Origin: Fibrobacter succinogenes | GTDB taxonomy: Bacteria > Fibrobacterota > Fibrobacteria > Fibrobacterales > Fibrobacteraceae | NCBI GenBank assembly: GCA_902800345.1 | Contig: CADCDO010000037.1 | Location: 1-64,000, forward strand | Direction of reading: 5' to 3' | Length of the DNA: 64,000 bases | In this document: one piece after another, positions 37,701 through 44,849 of the stretch | Layout of the letters: every line of letters starts with the position of its first letter | Numbering within the stretch: the stretch's first letter is position 1 | The notes under the pieces: generated by a model | What the model was told of the DNA's origin: nothing | Databases searched by the model: none | What the model saw: only the letters and a program-made list of their open reading frames with translations | Translations under genes and position numbers: made by a program

Positions 37701-38247
37701 AAATGACCTGGCTCGGAATCTGGGACACAATCGGCGGGTTGTTCACGGATTCTACCGTAAAGGTGACCGTCTCGGAAGCCGTCGCCCCCTTGGAGTCCGT
37801 CGCCGTGAACGTCAAGTCCTCGGAACCGTTCCAAAGGGCGTCCGGAGTCGCGATTTCAACAGTATGGTCGGCGCCAATCGTCACCCTGAGGGACTTGTTA
37901 CCACTGACCTTCCAGCGGATATTCGCCGGCTGGTCCGTATCGTCCATCACGTAGTCATCAAGTTTGAATTTCGAAAAAGTGCCGCCTTCCTGAATAGACT
38001 CGCCAGGTATTCCGCTAATCTGCGGGGGCTCGTTTGCCGCAACCGGTGCAGGTGCGGGAGTCGGATCAGGGGCCGCAGCCGGGGCTGCAGGCGCTGGAGT
38101 GGCAGGGTTAGCGGCAGGCGCTTGTGCCTGGGCAGGAGCTTGTTGAGCAGGAGCCGCAGCCGGTGCTGGATTTTGCGCAAAAGATGTTGTAGCAATCACA
38201 CTGGCAGAAGCAAGCAAGGTCGCCATGGACCTTTTAAATTTTTTCAT
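31783..38247 (-). CDS. Giant secreted protein of about 20 tandem Ig/cadherin-like modules
   Basis: 2,154 residues from ATG 38247 (GGAG eight bases upstream). A longer frame adds nine codons, but the Sec signal peptide begins MKKFKRSMATLLASASVIA and is cleaved near SFA-QN. An Ala/Pro-rich linker runs to about residue 70. Then 19 modules of 95-130 residues repeat, each with IPxQxIxEK.F..I.LDDYV.DPDH near the start, WNG.E.ITFTVTDPEGA in the middle and a V.SVNDPP boundary. A twentieth, different module (cadherin-like, EFTYKVFDPAG) and a Lys tail NKKKK close it. Three modules (11, 14 and 17) carry Lys/Asp-Glu-rich inserts. The DPDH/DPEG acidic motifs suggest calcium binding. Probably a surface or adhesion protein; no anchor was recognised. 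Confidence 0.88.
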   Translation of the reverse strand: MKKFKRSMATLLASASVIATTSFAQNPAPAAAPAQQAPAQAQAPAANPATPAPAAPAAAPDPTPAPAPVAANEPPQISGIPGESIQEGGTFSKFKLDDYVMDDTDQPANIRWKVSGNKSLRVTIGADHTVEIATPDALWNGSEDLTFTATDSKGATASETVTFTVESVNNPPIVSQIPSQVISEGKQFAKIKLDDYVNDPDHKKNQITWDTEIQPSGGPQADGDLSVTIDANRVATIVVPDAHWFGSASIKFIANDPDYGSDNKTAAFTVTAVNDPPTFTKKIADQVIDEKNQFDMISLSDYVTDPDDDVTKLKWTVAGNKDLKIEVDSYGSAVVTIPNEYWNGQERVTFTVTDAAGASAKQDVLFKVNSINDAPEFVQNIPDQTIDEKQEFAPIQLGQYVKDPDHRIEMLKWAVAGAKDLKVSVSGGVATIRIPNKLWNGSESIKFKATDPDGASAECEAMFTVNSVNDLPKFIRPIPGQNINEKQQFTKIKLDDFVKDEDHKNSELSWDVEVKHQGPMPEMGTLNVTIDDQHVATVEIPDPSWNGNTVATFTVTDPEGASAKQEVFLNVKSINDPPVFKKIADQTIDEKNEFTPFNLDDFLSDADHDFSKLKVEVTGNKDLKVNIDSRTHEVSVKIPHEQWNGTENLMFTATDPEGARATTSAKFTVKAINDPPIMKDIREQTIKEQGEFKAIELDNFVEDADHAKNRLKWTFSGNKELKVVMDAAHVVRVTPPSPQWHGAESITFKVCDPDNACDERTVNFTVESVNDVPMFIKQVTPQTIREKSQFQPIKLGDMVKDMDNKLSELTFTATSKPAAGSKKRESELKVEIDNQHVATVVIPNKFWNGAEEITFTATDPEGAKASSTALFTVESVNDLPEIKQVADQTIQEKGEFTSFNVAELVSDPDDRFESLKIDFTGNKDLKVDMTKSGVVTVKTPTKMWNGSEKITFTVTDPSGAKARTTATFTAVSVNDPPIMKEIASQSVKEKESFKAIELDNFVEDLDHPKNRLKWKIEGNKDLRVSMDGTHKVTITPPSPSWNGSEKIRFTVTDPDGASDSKEATFTVISVNDAPEFVRELRDQTIDEKKLFQPIKLSDYVKDPDHKISDLKWTFKVSPIGQGSSKKKGKKGKDEEESAVETLRVNVDANNEATIVIPNKFWHGTANITFTATDPEGASASKTARFEVRSVNDAPVIAKDAPTGETILEGGRFKTIDLSTLAEDPDHSQSSLKWEVSGNKNLKVDFRKDNTVIITTPDKQWSGKEALTFSVTDPEGAYARHKMLFEVTRVNDPPVFEKRIPDQKIKEKELFKPIKLSEFVNDPDNKPNELRWKITGNKLLKAEISPSQVLTVTAPNKDFWCAPEMMVLEVSDPDGAKTSQTITFEVVSVNDPPVLRDIPPQKIREKGQFKDIDLSKFVRDPDNSIDQLSWTVKVLKKGAEHAAKKGKKGKKGKNDDDEDEPIKDPFSVVIYKGGLAHINLPDQYWHGERDVVFTVKDPEGATDSKTVNFVVESVNDPPSFKPILVQSIKEKEHFEPVDLTKFISDPDHPLSSLKIEVAQTRALKASVNAKKQLVVTTPDKFWNGTEKIRIDVTDPEGARSSQQIDFEVTPVNDPPVITKEIGNQKVKEKEKFTPIDLAKIVNDPDNKPNELKWTVSGNSNLVVDIKNGRATVTTPNPEWNGKETITFTVTDPERASASTKATFEVIPVNDPPKFKPIPPQVIDEKKTFPSIDLSKYVTDPDNKLDELKWSIDGENPFASASPAKSKHSKKNKKGKKHVEEDAPAPVSSGKHELKYTISDKGILTVEIPNKYWNGSETVTINVFDPSREKASTDVRFTVKSVNDPPVVKEIPGQTTLEGKTFKSINLDEFVSDPDHKKNEIRWSVSGAKNIEVKINASRVAEIKPRRDNWFGDETIIFTATDPSGASDKAVVKFVVKHVNAAPVMRDIPDFTIRENQNEGVIATIKLDQYARDKDHSFDELKWKFTGQKQLQVNYDKQKKTVIVSQPYSHWKGKPERITFTVTDPEGGTAHKTATFTVIAVNNPPETKAQNYTTRENEKLKVPASGGLMSGAIDPDGDKLASVKLVMKPRNGRIVLNETNGSFEYVPNKGFTGIDEFTYKVFDPAGAGSKVTNAEINVMMKMSDIRGNGAANKKKK

Positions 38248-38670
38248 TTTCGTTCTCCGATACCATACACGCAATCAAAATTTCACTGCGAAATTTCTCA
38301 AACGTCCTTAAAAACGTATTAAATATAATGCTTTTCAAAAAAATCATTTCAAATATTGAAAATGTTTTTGGGAATACAAAAAACGGCAATTTTGTCAATT
38401 TGCATTTCAGAAAATACGTAACTAATGGACTATCAACGGGTTATAGAATGCGAAACTAGGAATTCCCCTAAAAACGTGCAAAAAATTATTTTCAGAAAAT
38501 TCCGCGACCGGTCCACAAAGTACCGATTTGTCGGTCATTCTTTGTAAATTTTTTGTAAAACAGCCTTTTTTTGAGGACATCGTCCCTCGCAAGCGGGCTC
38601 AAATGAGTGACAGAAACAGCTAAAAAAACTAATTTTAATCAATAACCATTAAATCTAACCAGGAAAAACA
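38248..38670. promoter_or_regulatory. Divergent intergenic region (423 bp)
   Basis: Separates the giant minus-strand gene from the plus-strand 38671 gene. On the minus strand TATATTTA near 38325-38332 is a -10 candidate for the giant gene. On the plus strand a TAAATTTTTTG stretch near 38545 could serve the other side, and AGGA precedes its ATG. A short self-complementary run, ACCGATTTGTCGGT, lies near 38521-38534. No gene was seen. Confidence 0.4.
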
Positions 38671-39078
38671 ATGAAATTCGTATTTCTCTGCGACGCCAAC
38701 TACCTCAAAGGCGACATGGTCAACTTCCAGAACAATTTCCCCACCAATCACGAACTCGTGACGATGACTTCTGAAGATCTTCTCCAGAGCAAATCCATCA
38801 TCGAAGGGACTTTCGCAATCTTGGCAGAACGCACCACTTGGCAGAAGAACTTCAGCCTTTTCCGTTATTTCGGCCTTCTCCCCCTCCTCGAAGTGCTCCC
38901 GCTCGGCATCGTCTCCCGCGGTCGCCGCAACGAACCCATCAAGGGCCGCAGCCAGAACAGGAACCAGGAAATCTTTTTCAACCCTGCCGCCTCCGCCGAA
39001 GAACTCTACCTCCAAGTCGATAAGTTCGTCGCAGCCCCGCCTTCCGGCTACACTTATCCGCGCGGTTCGGCCAAGTAA
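38671..39078 (+). CDS. Small protein, possibly a degenerate receiver-like domain
   Basis: 135 residues, cytoplasmic, start MKFVFLCDANYLKGDMVNFQ after CCAGGA. I do not recognise a family. The order of elements recalls a response-regulator receiver: an opening strand KFVFLCDAN, a late strand PLGIVSRGRR where a receiver has its LTAR-like strand, and EIFFNPAASAEELYLQV where receivers have the KP turn and last helix. Phosphorylation residues are not evident, so at best a pseudo-receiver. It lies six bases before the M23 peptidase gene and is surely co-transcribed with it. Confidence 0.6.
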   Translation: MKFVFLCDANYLKGDMVNFQNNFPTNHELVTMTSEDLLQSKSIIEGTFAILAERTTWQKNFSLFRYFGLLPLLEVLPLGIVSRGRRNEPIKGRSQNRNQEIFFNPAASAEELYLQVDKFVAAPPSGYTYPRGSAK

Positions 39079-39084
39079 GGGTAC

Positions 39085-40617
39085 ATGCAAAGAAAGGTCC
39101 TAGAAAGCCTTTACCGTCAAGGCGGGCTTACGCTCTTCGCCATCGCAGACGTTGACGAAATGCCCACGGAAGCCTTGCAAAAATTTGCGCTGGCGCTCAA
39201 TGCCGGCGCTCGTTTTATTGTACTTGACTTTTCCGGCCGGCTGGCATTGGACGGAAACGCCCCTTTCCAGACATTGGACCTTTCCAAAAAAATCCTCAGC
39301 GATTCCGATATCGAAGAAATTACGGGTGTCACAGCGGTAGATGGCCACGCCACGTTCGCCGGCGCCAAAGCCATACCTTCTTCGGACAGCGAATACCGCA
39401 CCTTATACCACAACATCAAAAAACTCGAAACGGTAGCCCCGCAAATCCTCGGCATCATATCGGCTGACGAGACAGAAAACGCCGGAAGCCTAGTTTCGAT
39501 GTCACGTACCCTCATCATGCACGTGACAGGGATGTCGATAAGTTCAGCAGCATCGTTCATCGAAGACGTAAAAGAGGCCCAAAAAGCCGAAATTCTCTGG
39601 CTTTCGAGAGAACTCCCCAAAAGACGCAGCTACCCGCGAGCACGCAAGGCGATAGGCCGCAATACATGCGCCATCAAGGAAGCATTCGCTCTCGATTTTC
39701 AAAAAAATCCCGAAGAACTCGCCAAGGTCGTCAAGAAACTCCACAAGGTTTCCATACTTGTAAAAAATCCCTTAGACGGCATTCCGAGAATCGTCCGCAA
39801 CATATTCCCGCTACTTTTTCTCATAGCCATCGCCGCCCCGTTTTTCTTTGTAACGGACATCGACCGCAGCGACTCAAACCTGCGTGACCGCATCCAAGAA
39901 AGAAACATGCTCTCCGTCGCCCCCTCCTTCGAATACACCTTCGACGGGAACGAGAACATGCAGCGTATCGCCCGCTACGCCATAGGCCGTTTTGACGCCA
40001 TCATCACAAACGAAAAGATGATCAAGAACTACGTGGCAAAAACGCTCGAAGACAATGGATTCGGTGTAACATCATGGGAAAAAGGGAACCTCAACATTCC
40101 ACCCAAAGGAACGGTCATCCGTTTTTCGCGACCGGACGAAATCAAGCGCCCCGCATCTGCAGACACCATCGGCGCCGCCTGGAAATTCTGGACATCCGTC
40201 ATTTCGGACAGTATCGCCTACCTCACTGAATTTTATCATGAAAACGCAACCGCAACGCAAAGGAAGCACAACGGCATAGACGTCGCATCGAGACAGGGCG
40301 CACGCATTCTCGCCCCGTTTGGCGCAAAGGCCTGGACAAGCAGAGACGAGCGTGGAGGCGTCATCATTGCGCTTGTCCGCAAAGAAGACGTTATCTTGTT
40401 CATGCATTGCGACAAATTACTTTACCTGAACGGACAAGAAGTCATGCCTGGCGACCCCATCGCGACGGTCGGCACCACAGGTCATACAACAGGGCCTCAC
40501 GCCCACATCGTTACCGGTCTTGTCAGCAAGAAAGGCAAGAAAAAAATCGGCAATGTCCGGTACGATGTCATAGACCCCATCAAGTGGTTTTACAAGTTCA
40601 AACCGGCTTCAAAGTAA
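39085..40617 (+). CDS. Membrane-anchored M23 (LytM-type) peptidase with a novel N-terminal domain
   Basis: 510 residues. The C-terminal part (about 380-505) is an M23 peptidase with both zinc motifs: the H and D of KHNGIDVASRQG and the HxH of TTGPHAHI, so it should cut peptidoglycan cross-links. One membrane helix, FPLLFLIAIAAPFFFVTDI, lies near residue 240, placing the peptidase in the periplasm. The first 230 residues are cytoplasmic; LTLFAIADVDE and ARFIVLDFSG resemble strands of a MinD/ParA-like fold without a P-loop, a tentative reading. AAGGG precedes the start. It probably couples a cytoplasmic cue to wall cutting. Confidence 0.8.
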   Translation: MQRKVLESLYRQGGLTLFAIADVDEMPTEALQKFALALNAGARFIVLDFSGRLALDGNAPFQTLDLSKKILSDSDIEEITGVTAVDGHATFAGAKAIPSSDSEYRTLYHNIKKLETVAPQILGIISADETENAGSLVSMSRTLIMHVTGMSISSAASFIEDVKEAQKAEILWLSRELPKRRSYPRARKAIGRNTCAIKEAFALDFQKNPEELAKVVKKLHKVSILVKNPLDGIPRIVRNIFPLLFLIAIAAPFFFVTDIDRSDSNLRDRIQERNMLSVAPSFEYTFDGNENMQRIARYAIGRFDAIITNEKMIKNYVAKTLEDNGFGVTSWEKGNLNIPPKGTVIRFSRPDEIKRPASADTIGAAWKFWTSVISDSIAYLTEFYHENATATQRKHNGIDVASRQGARILAPFGAKAWTSRDERGGVIIALVRKEDVILFMHCDKLLYLNGQEVMPGDPIATVGTTGHTTGPHAHIVTGLVSKKGKKKIGNVRYDVIDPIKWFYKFKPASK

Positions 40618-40787
40618 ATTTTTATAAAAAAACGGTGCTGTTTATCACATTTTACCATTAAAAACATAAAAAAAGGGCTTTCGTAAGCGAAAAATTACAT
40701 ATTTACTATCGCCAATCTATCCACAATTAAATAACTTTGAGCACGGGATTGATGTAGTTAGAAACATTGTCAAAAAAGGATTAGGAC

Positions 40788-41240
40788 ATGAAACATTCTA
40801 TCGTATGGGCAACCATCGCACTCGCAACAGCACTCCTTTCCGGATGCTCCAGCGTCGTCCCCCCGAAAGCTGAACTCGCCAGCCACAACGATTCAATCCA
40901 TAACATTCCCGCTATCGACAGTCTTATTGTCAGCATGAAGCAGGATTACATCAAGCAGTGCTACATGCCGGTCGCAAGCCACTTGCCGCCGGAAAACTCT
41001 TGCCAGTCCGATTTGTTCCAAATGGTTGAACGCCGCTATCACATGGAATACAACCAGAACCACGTGGCTGCAGCAAGCAACGAACTTTTCTTCAAGGATG
41101 TCGTGCCTGAGATCCAGAAAAAGGTCAAGAGGGAACCCGCCCTCCGCGACCCGCTCCGCAGGGCATTCTCCAACAGCGACGATATGCTTGCCTACTACAA
41201 GGACAAGTATAAGTTCAACACCCAGATTGAACAGTTCTAA
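40788..41240 (+). CDS. Small lipoprotein of unknown function
   Basis: 150 residues, lipoprotein signal MKHSIVWATIALATALLSGC with lipid Cys20, then a hydrophilic, mostly helical body. Two further cysteines (KQCYMP and ENSCQSD) could form a disulfide. AGGA lies upstream of the ATG and a CATATTTAC box about 90 bases upstream is a promoter candidate. A strong terminator follows. No family was recognised. Confidence 0.75.
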   Translation: MKHSIVWATIALATALLSGCSSVVPPKAELASHNDSIHNIPAIDSLIVSMKQDYIKQCYMPVASHLPPENSCQSDLFQMVERRYHMEYNQNHVAAASNELFFKDVVPEIQKKVKREPALRDPLRRAFSNSDDMLAYYKDKYKFNTQIEQF

Positions 41241-41275
41241 ACCTAATTTTTCCTGTTAACGACTACATTTGGCGC

Positions 41276-41296
41276 GGCCCCTAGGGGCCGTTTTTT
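41276..41296 (+). terminator. Terminator after the small lipoprotein gene
   Basis: Perfect palindrome GGCCCCTAGGGGCC (41276-41289) followed by G and six T, 36 bases past the stop. The insertion sequence begins just downstream. Confidence 0.9.
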
Positions 41297-41326
41297 GTTC
41301 TTGTACGCAACAAAAATAGCGTTTAC

Positions 41327-42413
41327 GGCTTAAGTGTCAAAAGGATACCTAAAAATGGGTATCCTTTGCATTAAGTGTCATTTGGATACCTGAATCCGTC
41401 GCAAGCCCTTTATTCATCTGCGTTCAGGCGAGAAAAATATTCCAAAATCATGGTCTTGCGAGTGTTCATCGAGATACCCTTGTGAAGACGCAAAATTGAT
41501 TTCAGATCGGTAAACACGGACTCTATGCCGTTATTCGTATTTGGAATCCCGAGTCCGTACAGTTCTTCGAAGGTCCATAGAAAACGCATGTTTCTTTTTA
41601 TGCTGTGGTAGGCGCTCCGGAGGTTCTTGTGCGTGTAGTGCATTTTCCCGTCGGCATGCAGGGTTCGTTCTTTAAGGAACGCCTTCCACTTGCATTCCCA
41701 TTCACCGAACAGCCCCTCAAAGGATGCCCTGTCCGTATGGACCATGAAGTATGTCAAGTCCAGGAGTTCCCTTGACGCATCCAGTTTAGGTCTGCTAGTC
41801 AGCCAATGTCTGACGGTCTTTACCTGATGAAATTGGCAGTACTGGAACGGATACCTGGATAGCCGTTCTCTCAGTCCCCGCAAGCCATCGCTGACGATGC
41901 ACTTTATTTCAAAGCCGTTATTTTCCAGCCATTCGACGCCTTCCACGTAATCTTCAACCCGCTCTTTTCTGTTGATGAATTTCGACCAGACGATGCGTCC
42001 TTTAATGGCATCCTTTATTGCCACGACACCAAAATTCCATCCCCAATAAGTCGTATCCGTCAGGGCGATTATTTTACCAGGAAGAGCCTTTATTTCAGGA
42101 ACCGGCGCAGACCTTATTTTTCTGCATACGGTACTTCTGGATACGCCGAGCTGATTTGCGATGTCTTGCGAACTTAGCTTCCCAGAGAATCTTAACCGGA
42201 GAATTTCGTTGCTGAAATCAACCCTTGAATGCGAAAAATGTCGCCCACAGGCTTTGCAGAACCATCTCTGGTGACCATGCGAGAAGCCCTTCTTTGTAAC
42301 ACTGTTAGAACCACAAAAAAAAGCAAATTTTACCCATTTTTAAAAAATATTGCCGCAGCCCAGTATTTGCAAGGGTTCCAGGCTATTTTGGGTATCCAAA
42401 TGACACATTAGCC
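41327..42413 (-). mobile_element. Complete insertion sequence, 1,087 bp, with 8-bp target duplication
   Basis: Direct repeats GCGTTTAC at 41319-41326 and 42414-42421 flank the element exactly, the sign of transposition. The ends are inverted: GGCTTAAGTGTCA...GGATACC at 41327-41349 and its partner at 42391-42413, 18 of 23 bases matching. The left side has an extra copy of the end (41368-41390), which matches the right end even better (15 perfect bases from TGTCATTT). Between the two left copies is a perfect 10-bp hairpin, AAAGGATACC / GGTATCCTTT. One transposase gene fills the element. It landed just behind a terminator, damaging no gene. Confidence 0.9.
41410..42337 (-). CDS. IS transposase (DDE, IS256/MULE-like) needing a frame change at a T8 run
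   Basis: The main frame holds a zinc-ribbon end (FCKACGRHF), a helix-turn-helix (SSQDIANQLGVSRSTVCRKI) and the DDE core: first Asp in LTDTTYWGW, second in VSDGLRGL, Glu in TNNGIESVF. The QYCQFHQVKTVRHWL stretch fits the MULE/IS256-like group; exact family uncertain. In this frame there is no ATG before the zinc ribbon. ATG 42337 reads MGKIC and then enters eight T (plus-strand A8, 42315-42322). Losing one T gives MGKICFFCGSNSVTKKG, completing the first CxxC, so either slippage is programmed or the run is one base too long. Translation from the internal ATG 42024 would lack the DNA-binding part. Confidence 0.8.
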
Positions 42414-42516
42414 GCGTTTACAAGATTACGTAATCAGGGAGCATTATCCCCCCCCCCTCAGTACGTAAAAACATCATTTATGGTTGAATTTGGTAGAACC
42501 TATAAAGCAGAGCGGT

Positions 42517-44217
42517 CTAGGTTTTAAACACTATTTTCTGCTGCTTTAAGGCGAGTTTCATGGCGAACATGTTGGAATCGGCCATGCGATAGACGTCCAT
42601 GGCAGTCACGGCATCGCCCCGACGGCGCACGGAATAGCCATACGCGGCTTTCAATTCCACCGGCAACTGGACCTTTTTCTCCAGCTGAACCATCGACTTC
42701 AAAGCTGTATTCAGGTCGGAAAGGTGTTCGGCGCGGACAATCGCCACGAACTCGTCACCGCCCATGCGGATAGTCGTGCCGATTCCGTTGAAAGCTTTCT
42801 TGAACACGTCGGCAAAGCTGCATAAAAGTTTATCGCCCACGGAATGTCCCAGACGTTCGTTTACAACCTTGAGACCATTCACGTCGATACTCACGATGGC
42901 GTAATCGCTGTCGTCGCGATCGAGGACCTCGAATATGTGTTCGCACTTTGCACGATTGTAAATTCCCGTGAGAGAATCCCTGTAGGCAATCTGGCGCAGG
43001 GCTTCCTTTTCGGTCTTGTCCATCAATTCTTCGTAAAGATAAACGAAATACCCTATCATCAGGAGCACGTTGAAGAGAAGCGTCCCGATGGGAATCCATG
43101 TGGCATGCAGAAACGACATGTCAATTCCAAACAAATTCAGCGCATTGTAACGGATGACGTCGATAATGGCAAAAAGCACAAACACGACAGTCCCGGACGC
43201 AAGGATTTTTTCTTGCAGGCCAGCCCCGCGATCGTACAACACACGGAAAAAGACCAAGAAAAGGAACGCAATCAAAAGGTAGGCGTGATAGACCGCTAGG
43301 AAGGTTGGATAATGCGCAATGTCCGTCAGATGCAAGAACGTCGTCACGACAAAAAAAGCAATGCCAAAAACGACCAGCCCCTTCAGGACCTTCATCTTCC
43401 AGTTGGAGATTTTCCCGCGACGCATGTTGACGAGAAGCAACCCGAAGGGGATCGCCGCAAGATACAGGGACGTGTATTCAAGCGTCGTGTTCATCGCAAA
43501 GTCCATCGAGAATATCTGGATGCCCTTTCCGTAATTTAGCGTCCAAATACCCATCAAGAACGAAAATACGCCAAGCAGAATAAGCCGGTAGTACGCCCTG
43601 TCAAACCCGACGACAAAACAACCCGTGATAAACGCGATCAACCCGAACAACGCAAGGAAAATGCCTATCACGATAGAACCCAAATTCTTCGCGAAATAGT
43701 CGGTCATCCCGCTTGTTGTCAAAAGCTCGATATGGGCAAAAGACTTGCCGGCAGCCTTTTCTGCAAGAATCGTCTCGACACGGATGGTCCGCCCTTCCAG
43801 ATGCTCCGGCATGTTCACCAGGTGGACGCCGCTACCGACCAGTTTGCCCCTCTTGAAGCGGTCGTAGCCATAGCGGTAATAGCAAGTACTGTCGATATAG
43901 ACGGATATCGCCGCATGGTAGGCCCGGAAACGGAAAGTCGTCGGCAAAGAAACCGGCAGCCCCTCCATCTTCCGTTCATAGACGATGGTATCGCCGGGAT
44001 TGATGTTGGATGGAATCCTGAAATCGGAAATTTGCTTTAAAATCGGGAGCCGGATACCAGAAAAAGAGACAGACCAGCCATCATCCAGCGGAATCTGGTG
44101 GCGATACTGCCCCTGAATGCAAGCTCCATTAAATCCGACAATAAAGAACGCTACGATTATTGCGGATAACGCCGCAACAAAAACTTTTAGCAATCTTTTC
44201 CTAATTTGTACATTCAC
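42517..44217 (-). CDS. Membrane diguanylate cyclase (GGDEF)
   Basis: 566 residues. One N-terminal membrane helix, an extracytoplasmic beta-rich sensor to about residue 180, then seven membrane helices (starting GSIVIGIFLALFGLIAFITG), a layout like 7TMR-DISM sensors, then GGDEF at 400-560. The active site RMGGDEFVAI and the entry YRDSLTGIYNRAKCEHIF are intact, so it should make c-di-GMP. The inhibitory RxxD site is absent (NGIG in its place), so product feedback is not expected. The start is GTG 44217. No EAL domain and no c-di-GMP receptor gene are nearby. Confidence 0.88.
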   Translation of the reverse strand: MNVQIRKRLLKVFVAALSAIIVAFFIVGFNGACIQGQYRHQIPLDDGWSVSFSGIRLPILKQISDFRIPSNINPGDTIVYERKMEGLPVSLPTTFRFRAYHAAISVYIDSTCYYRYGYDRFKRGKLVGSGVHLVNMPEHLEGRTIRVETILAEKAAGKSFAHIELLTTSGMTDYFAKNLGSIVIGIFLALFGLIAFITGCFVVGFDRAYYRLILLGVFSFLMGIWTLNYGKGIQIFSMDFAMNTTLEYTSLYLAAIPFGLLLVNMRRGKISNWKMKVLKGLVVFGIAFFVVTTFLHLTDIAHYPTFLAVYHAYLLIAFLFLVFFRVLYDRGAGLQEKILASGTVVFVLFAIIDVIRYNALNLFGIDMSFLHATWIPIGTLLFNVLLMIGYFVYLYEELMDKTEKEALRQIAYRDSLTGIYNRAKCEHIFEVLDRDDSDYAIVSIDVNGLKVVNERLGHSVGDKLLCSFADVFKKAFNGIGTTIRMGGDEFVAIVRAEHLSDLNTALKSMVQLEKKVQLPVELKAAYGYSVRRRGDAVTAMDVYRMADSNMFAMKLALKQQKIVFKT

Positions 44218-44253
44218 TCTTATATAATAAGTAATTATATGGAGAAATGAAAC

Positions 44254-44745
44254 TTATTTTTTTCGTTTCCATATCTCAAAAATGGTCGAAAAGTCATTTT
44301 TTTCATCTGCCTGGAACCGTTCTTCGCATTCTTTTTCGAAATCCGAGCCCCATTCGGGGAAAAATACGTCTCCGTCGACATGCGAGAGGACCCTCGTAAA
44401 GTAGAGTTTTTCGACGAGCGGCATGGCCTCACGATAGACGGCGGCACCGCCAATGATGAAGCATTCGGTTTCGCCAGCGTTGCGGGCGGCCTCGATAGCC
44501 TCCCCAAGCGATGAGCAAACAATGCAACCGGGGGCCTGGAAATCCTTGTTTCGAGTCAGCACGTAGTTCACGCGGTTCGGGAGCGGACGCCCGATGTCCT
44601 CGTAATTCTTGCGACCAAGGATGATGGAGTGTCCCGTCGTGATGGCCTTGAAACGCTTGAGATCCTGGGAAAGGTGCCACGGCAAGTGACCGTCGCGCCC
44701 GATGACATTATTTTCTGAAACAGCTACAATTGCGGAAATAAGCAT
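44254..44745 (-). CDS. folA: Dihydrofolate reductase
   Basis: Reduces dihydrofolate with NADPH. The 163 residues match the family: ISAIVAVSENNVIGRDGHLP, WHLSQDLKRFKAIT (Asp28 as the substrate-binding acid), IILGRKNYEDIG, and the NADPH-binding FIIGGAAVYREA. The tail is rich in Lys. The stop lies 36 bases before the GGDEF start. A hairpin repeat (44751-44801) occupies the promoter-proximal side, so the gene is probably read from rlmH. Confidence 0.96.
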   Translation of the reverse strand: MLISAIVAVSENNVIGRDGHLPWHLSQDLKRFKAITTGHSIILGRKNYEDIGRPLPNRVNYVLTRNKDFQAPGCIVCSSLGEAIEAARNAGETECFIIGGAAVYREAMPLVEKLYFTRVLSHVDGDVFFPEWGSDFEKECEERFQADEKNDFSTIFEIWKRKK

Positions 44746-44750
44746 AATGG

Positions 44751-44801
44751 GTTATGGGGTCGCCCGCTACAGCGGGCTTTGGGGTATGGGGTTATGGGGT
44801 A
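44751..44801. repeat. Hairpin-plus-simple-repeat element, copy 1 (between folA and rlmH)
   Basis: Layout: GTTATGGGGTCG, then stem-loop CCCGCTACAGCGGG, then CTTTGGGGTATGGGGTTATG. The flanks are made of GGTTATG / GGGTATG words. The same layout stands at 45313-45359 on the other side of rlmH with a different stem (GGGCCTACGGCCC), so the plan rather than the exact bases is kept. Confidence 0.65.
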
Positions 44802-44849
44802 AGTTGCATGAGGATTTTGGATGGTCACATTCGTAACATACCTCATAAG

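Noticed and set aside
31783..38247. Regular repeats that could be mistaken for a CRISPR or satellite array
   Set aside because: The period is about 290-390 bases, the repeats are coding and diverged at DNA level, and there are no short identical repeats with unique spacers. No CRISPR array was seen anywhere in the window.
32161..38322. Long plus-strand open frames of 949 and 1,054 codons opposite the giant repeat gene
   Set aside because: They are antisense shadows of a repetitive, GC-biased gene: composition is His/Arg-rich, no domain is recognisable, no ribosome site is present, and the minus strand has a signal peptide, regular modules and a terminator.
42424..42435. Perfect palindrome GATTACGTAATC
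   Set aside because: Could be an operator, but there is one copy only, no gene starts beside it, and a 12-base palindrome is expected by chance in a window of this kind.
42441..42457. Run of ten C near the insertion sequence
   Set aside because: Possible phase-variation tract, but it lies 60 bases beyond the end of the GGDEF gene and not in a promoter or coding frame I can identify.
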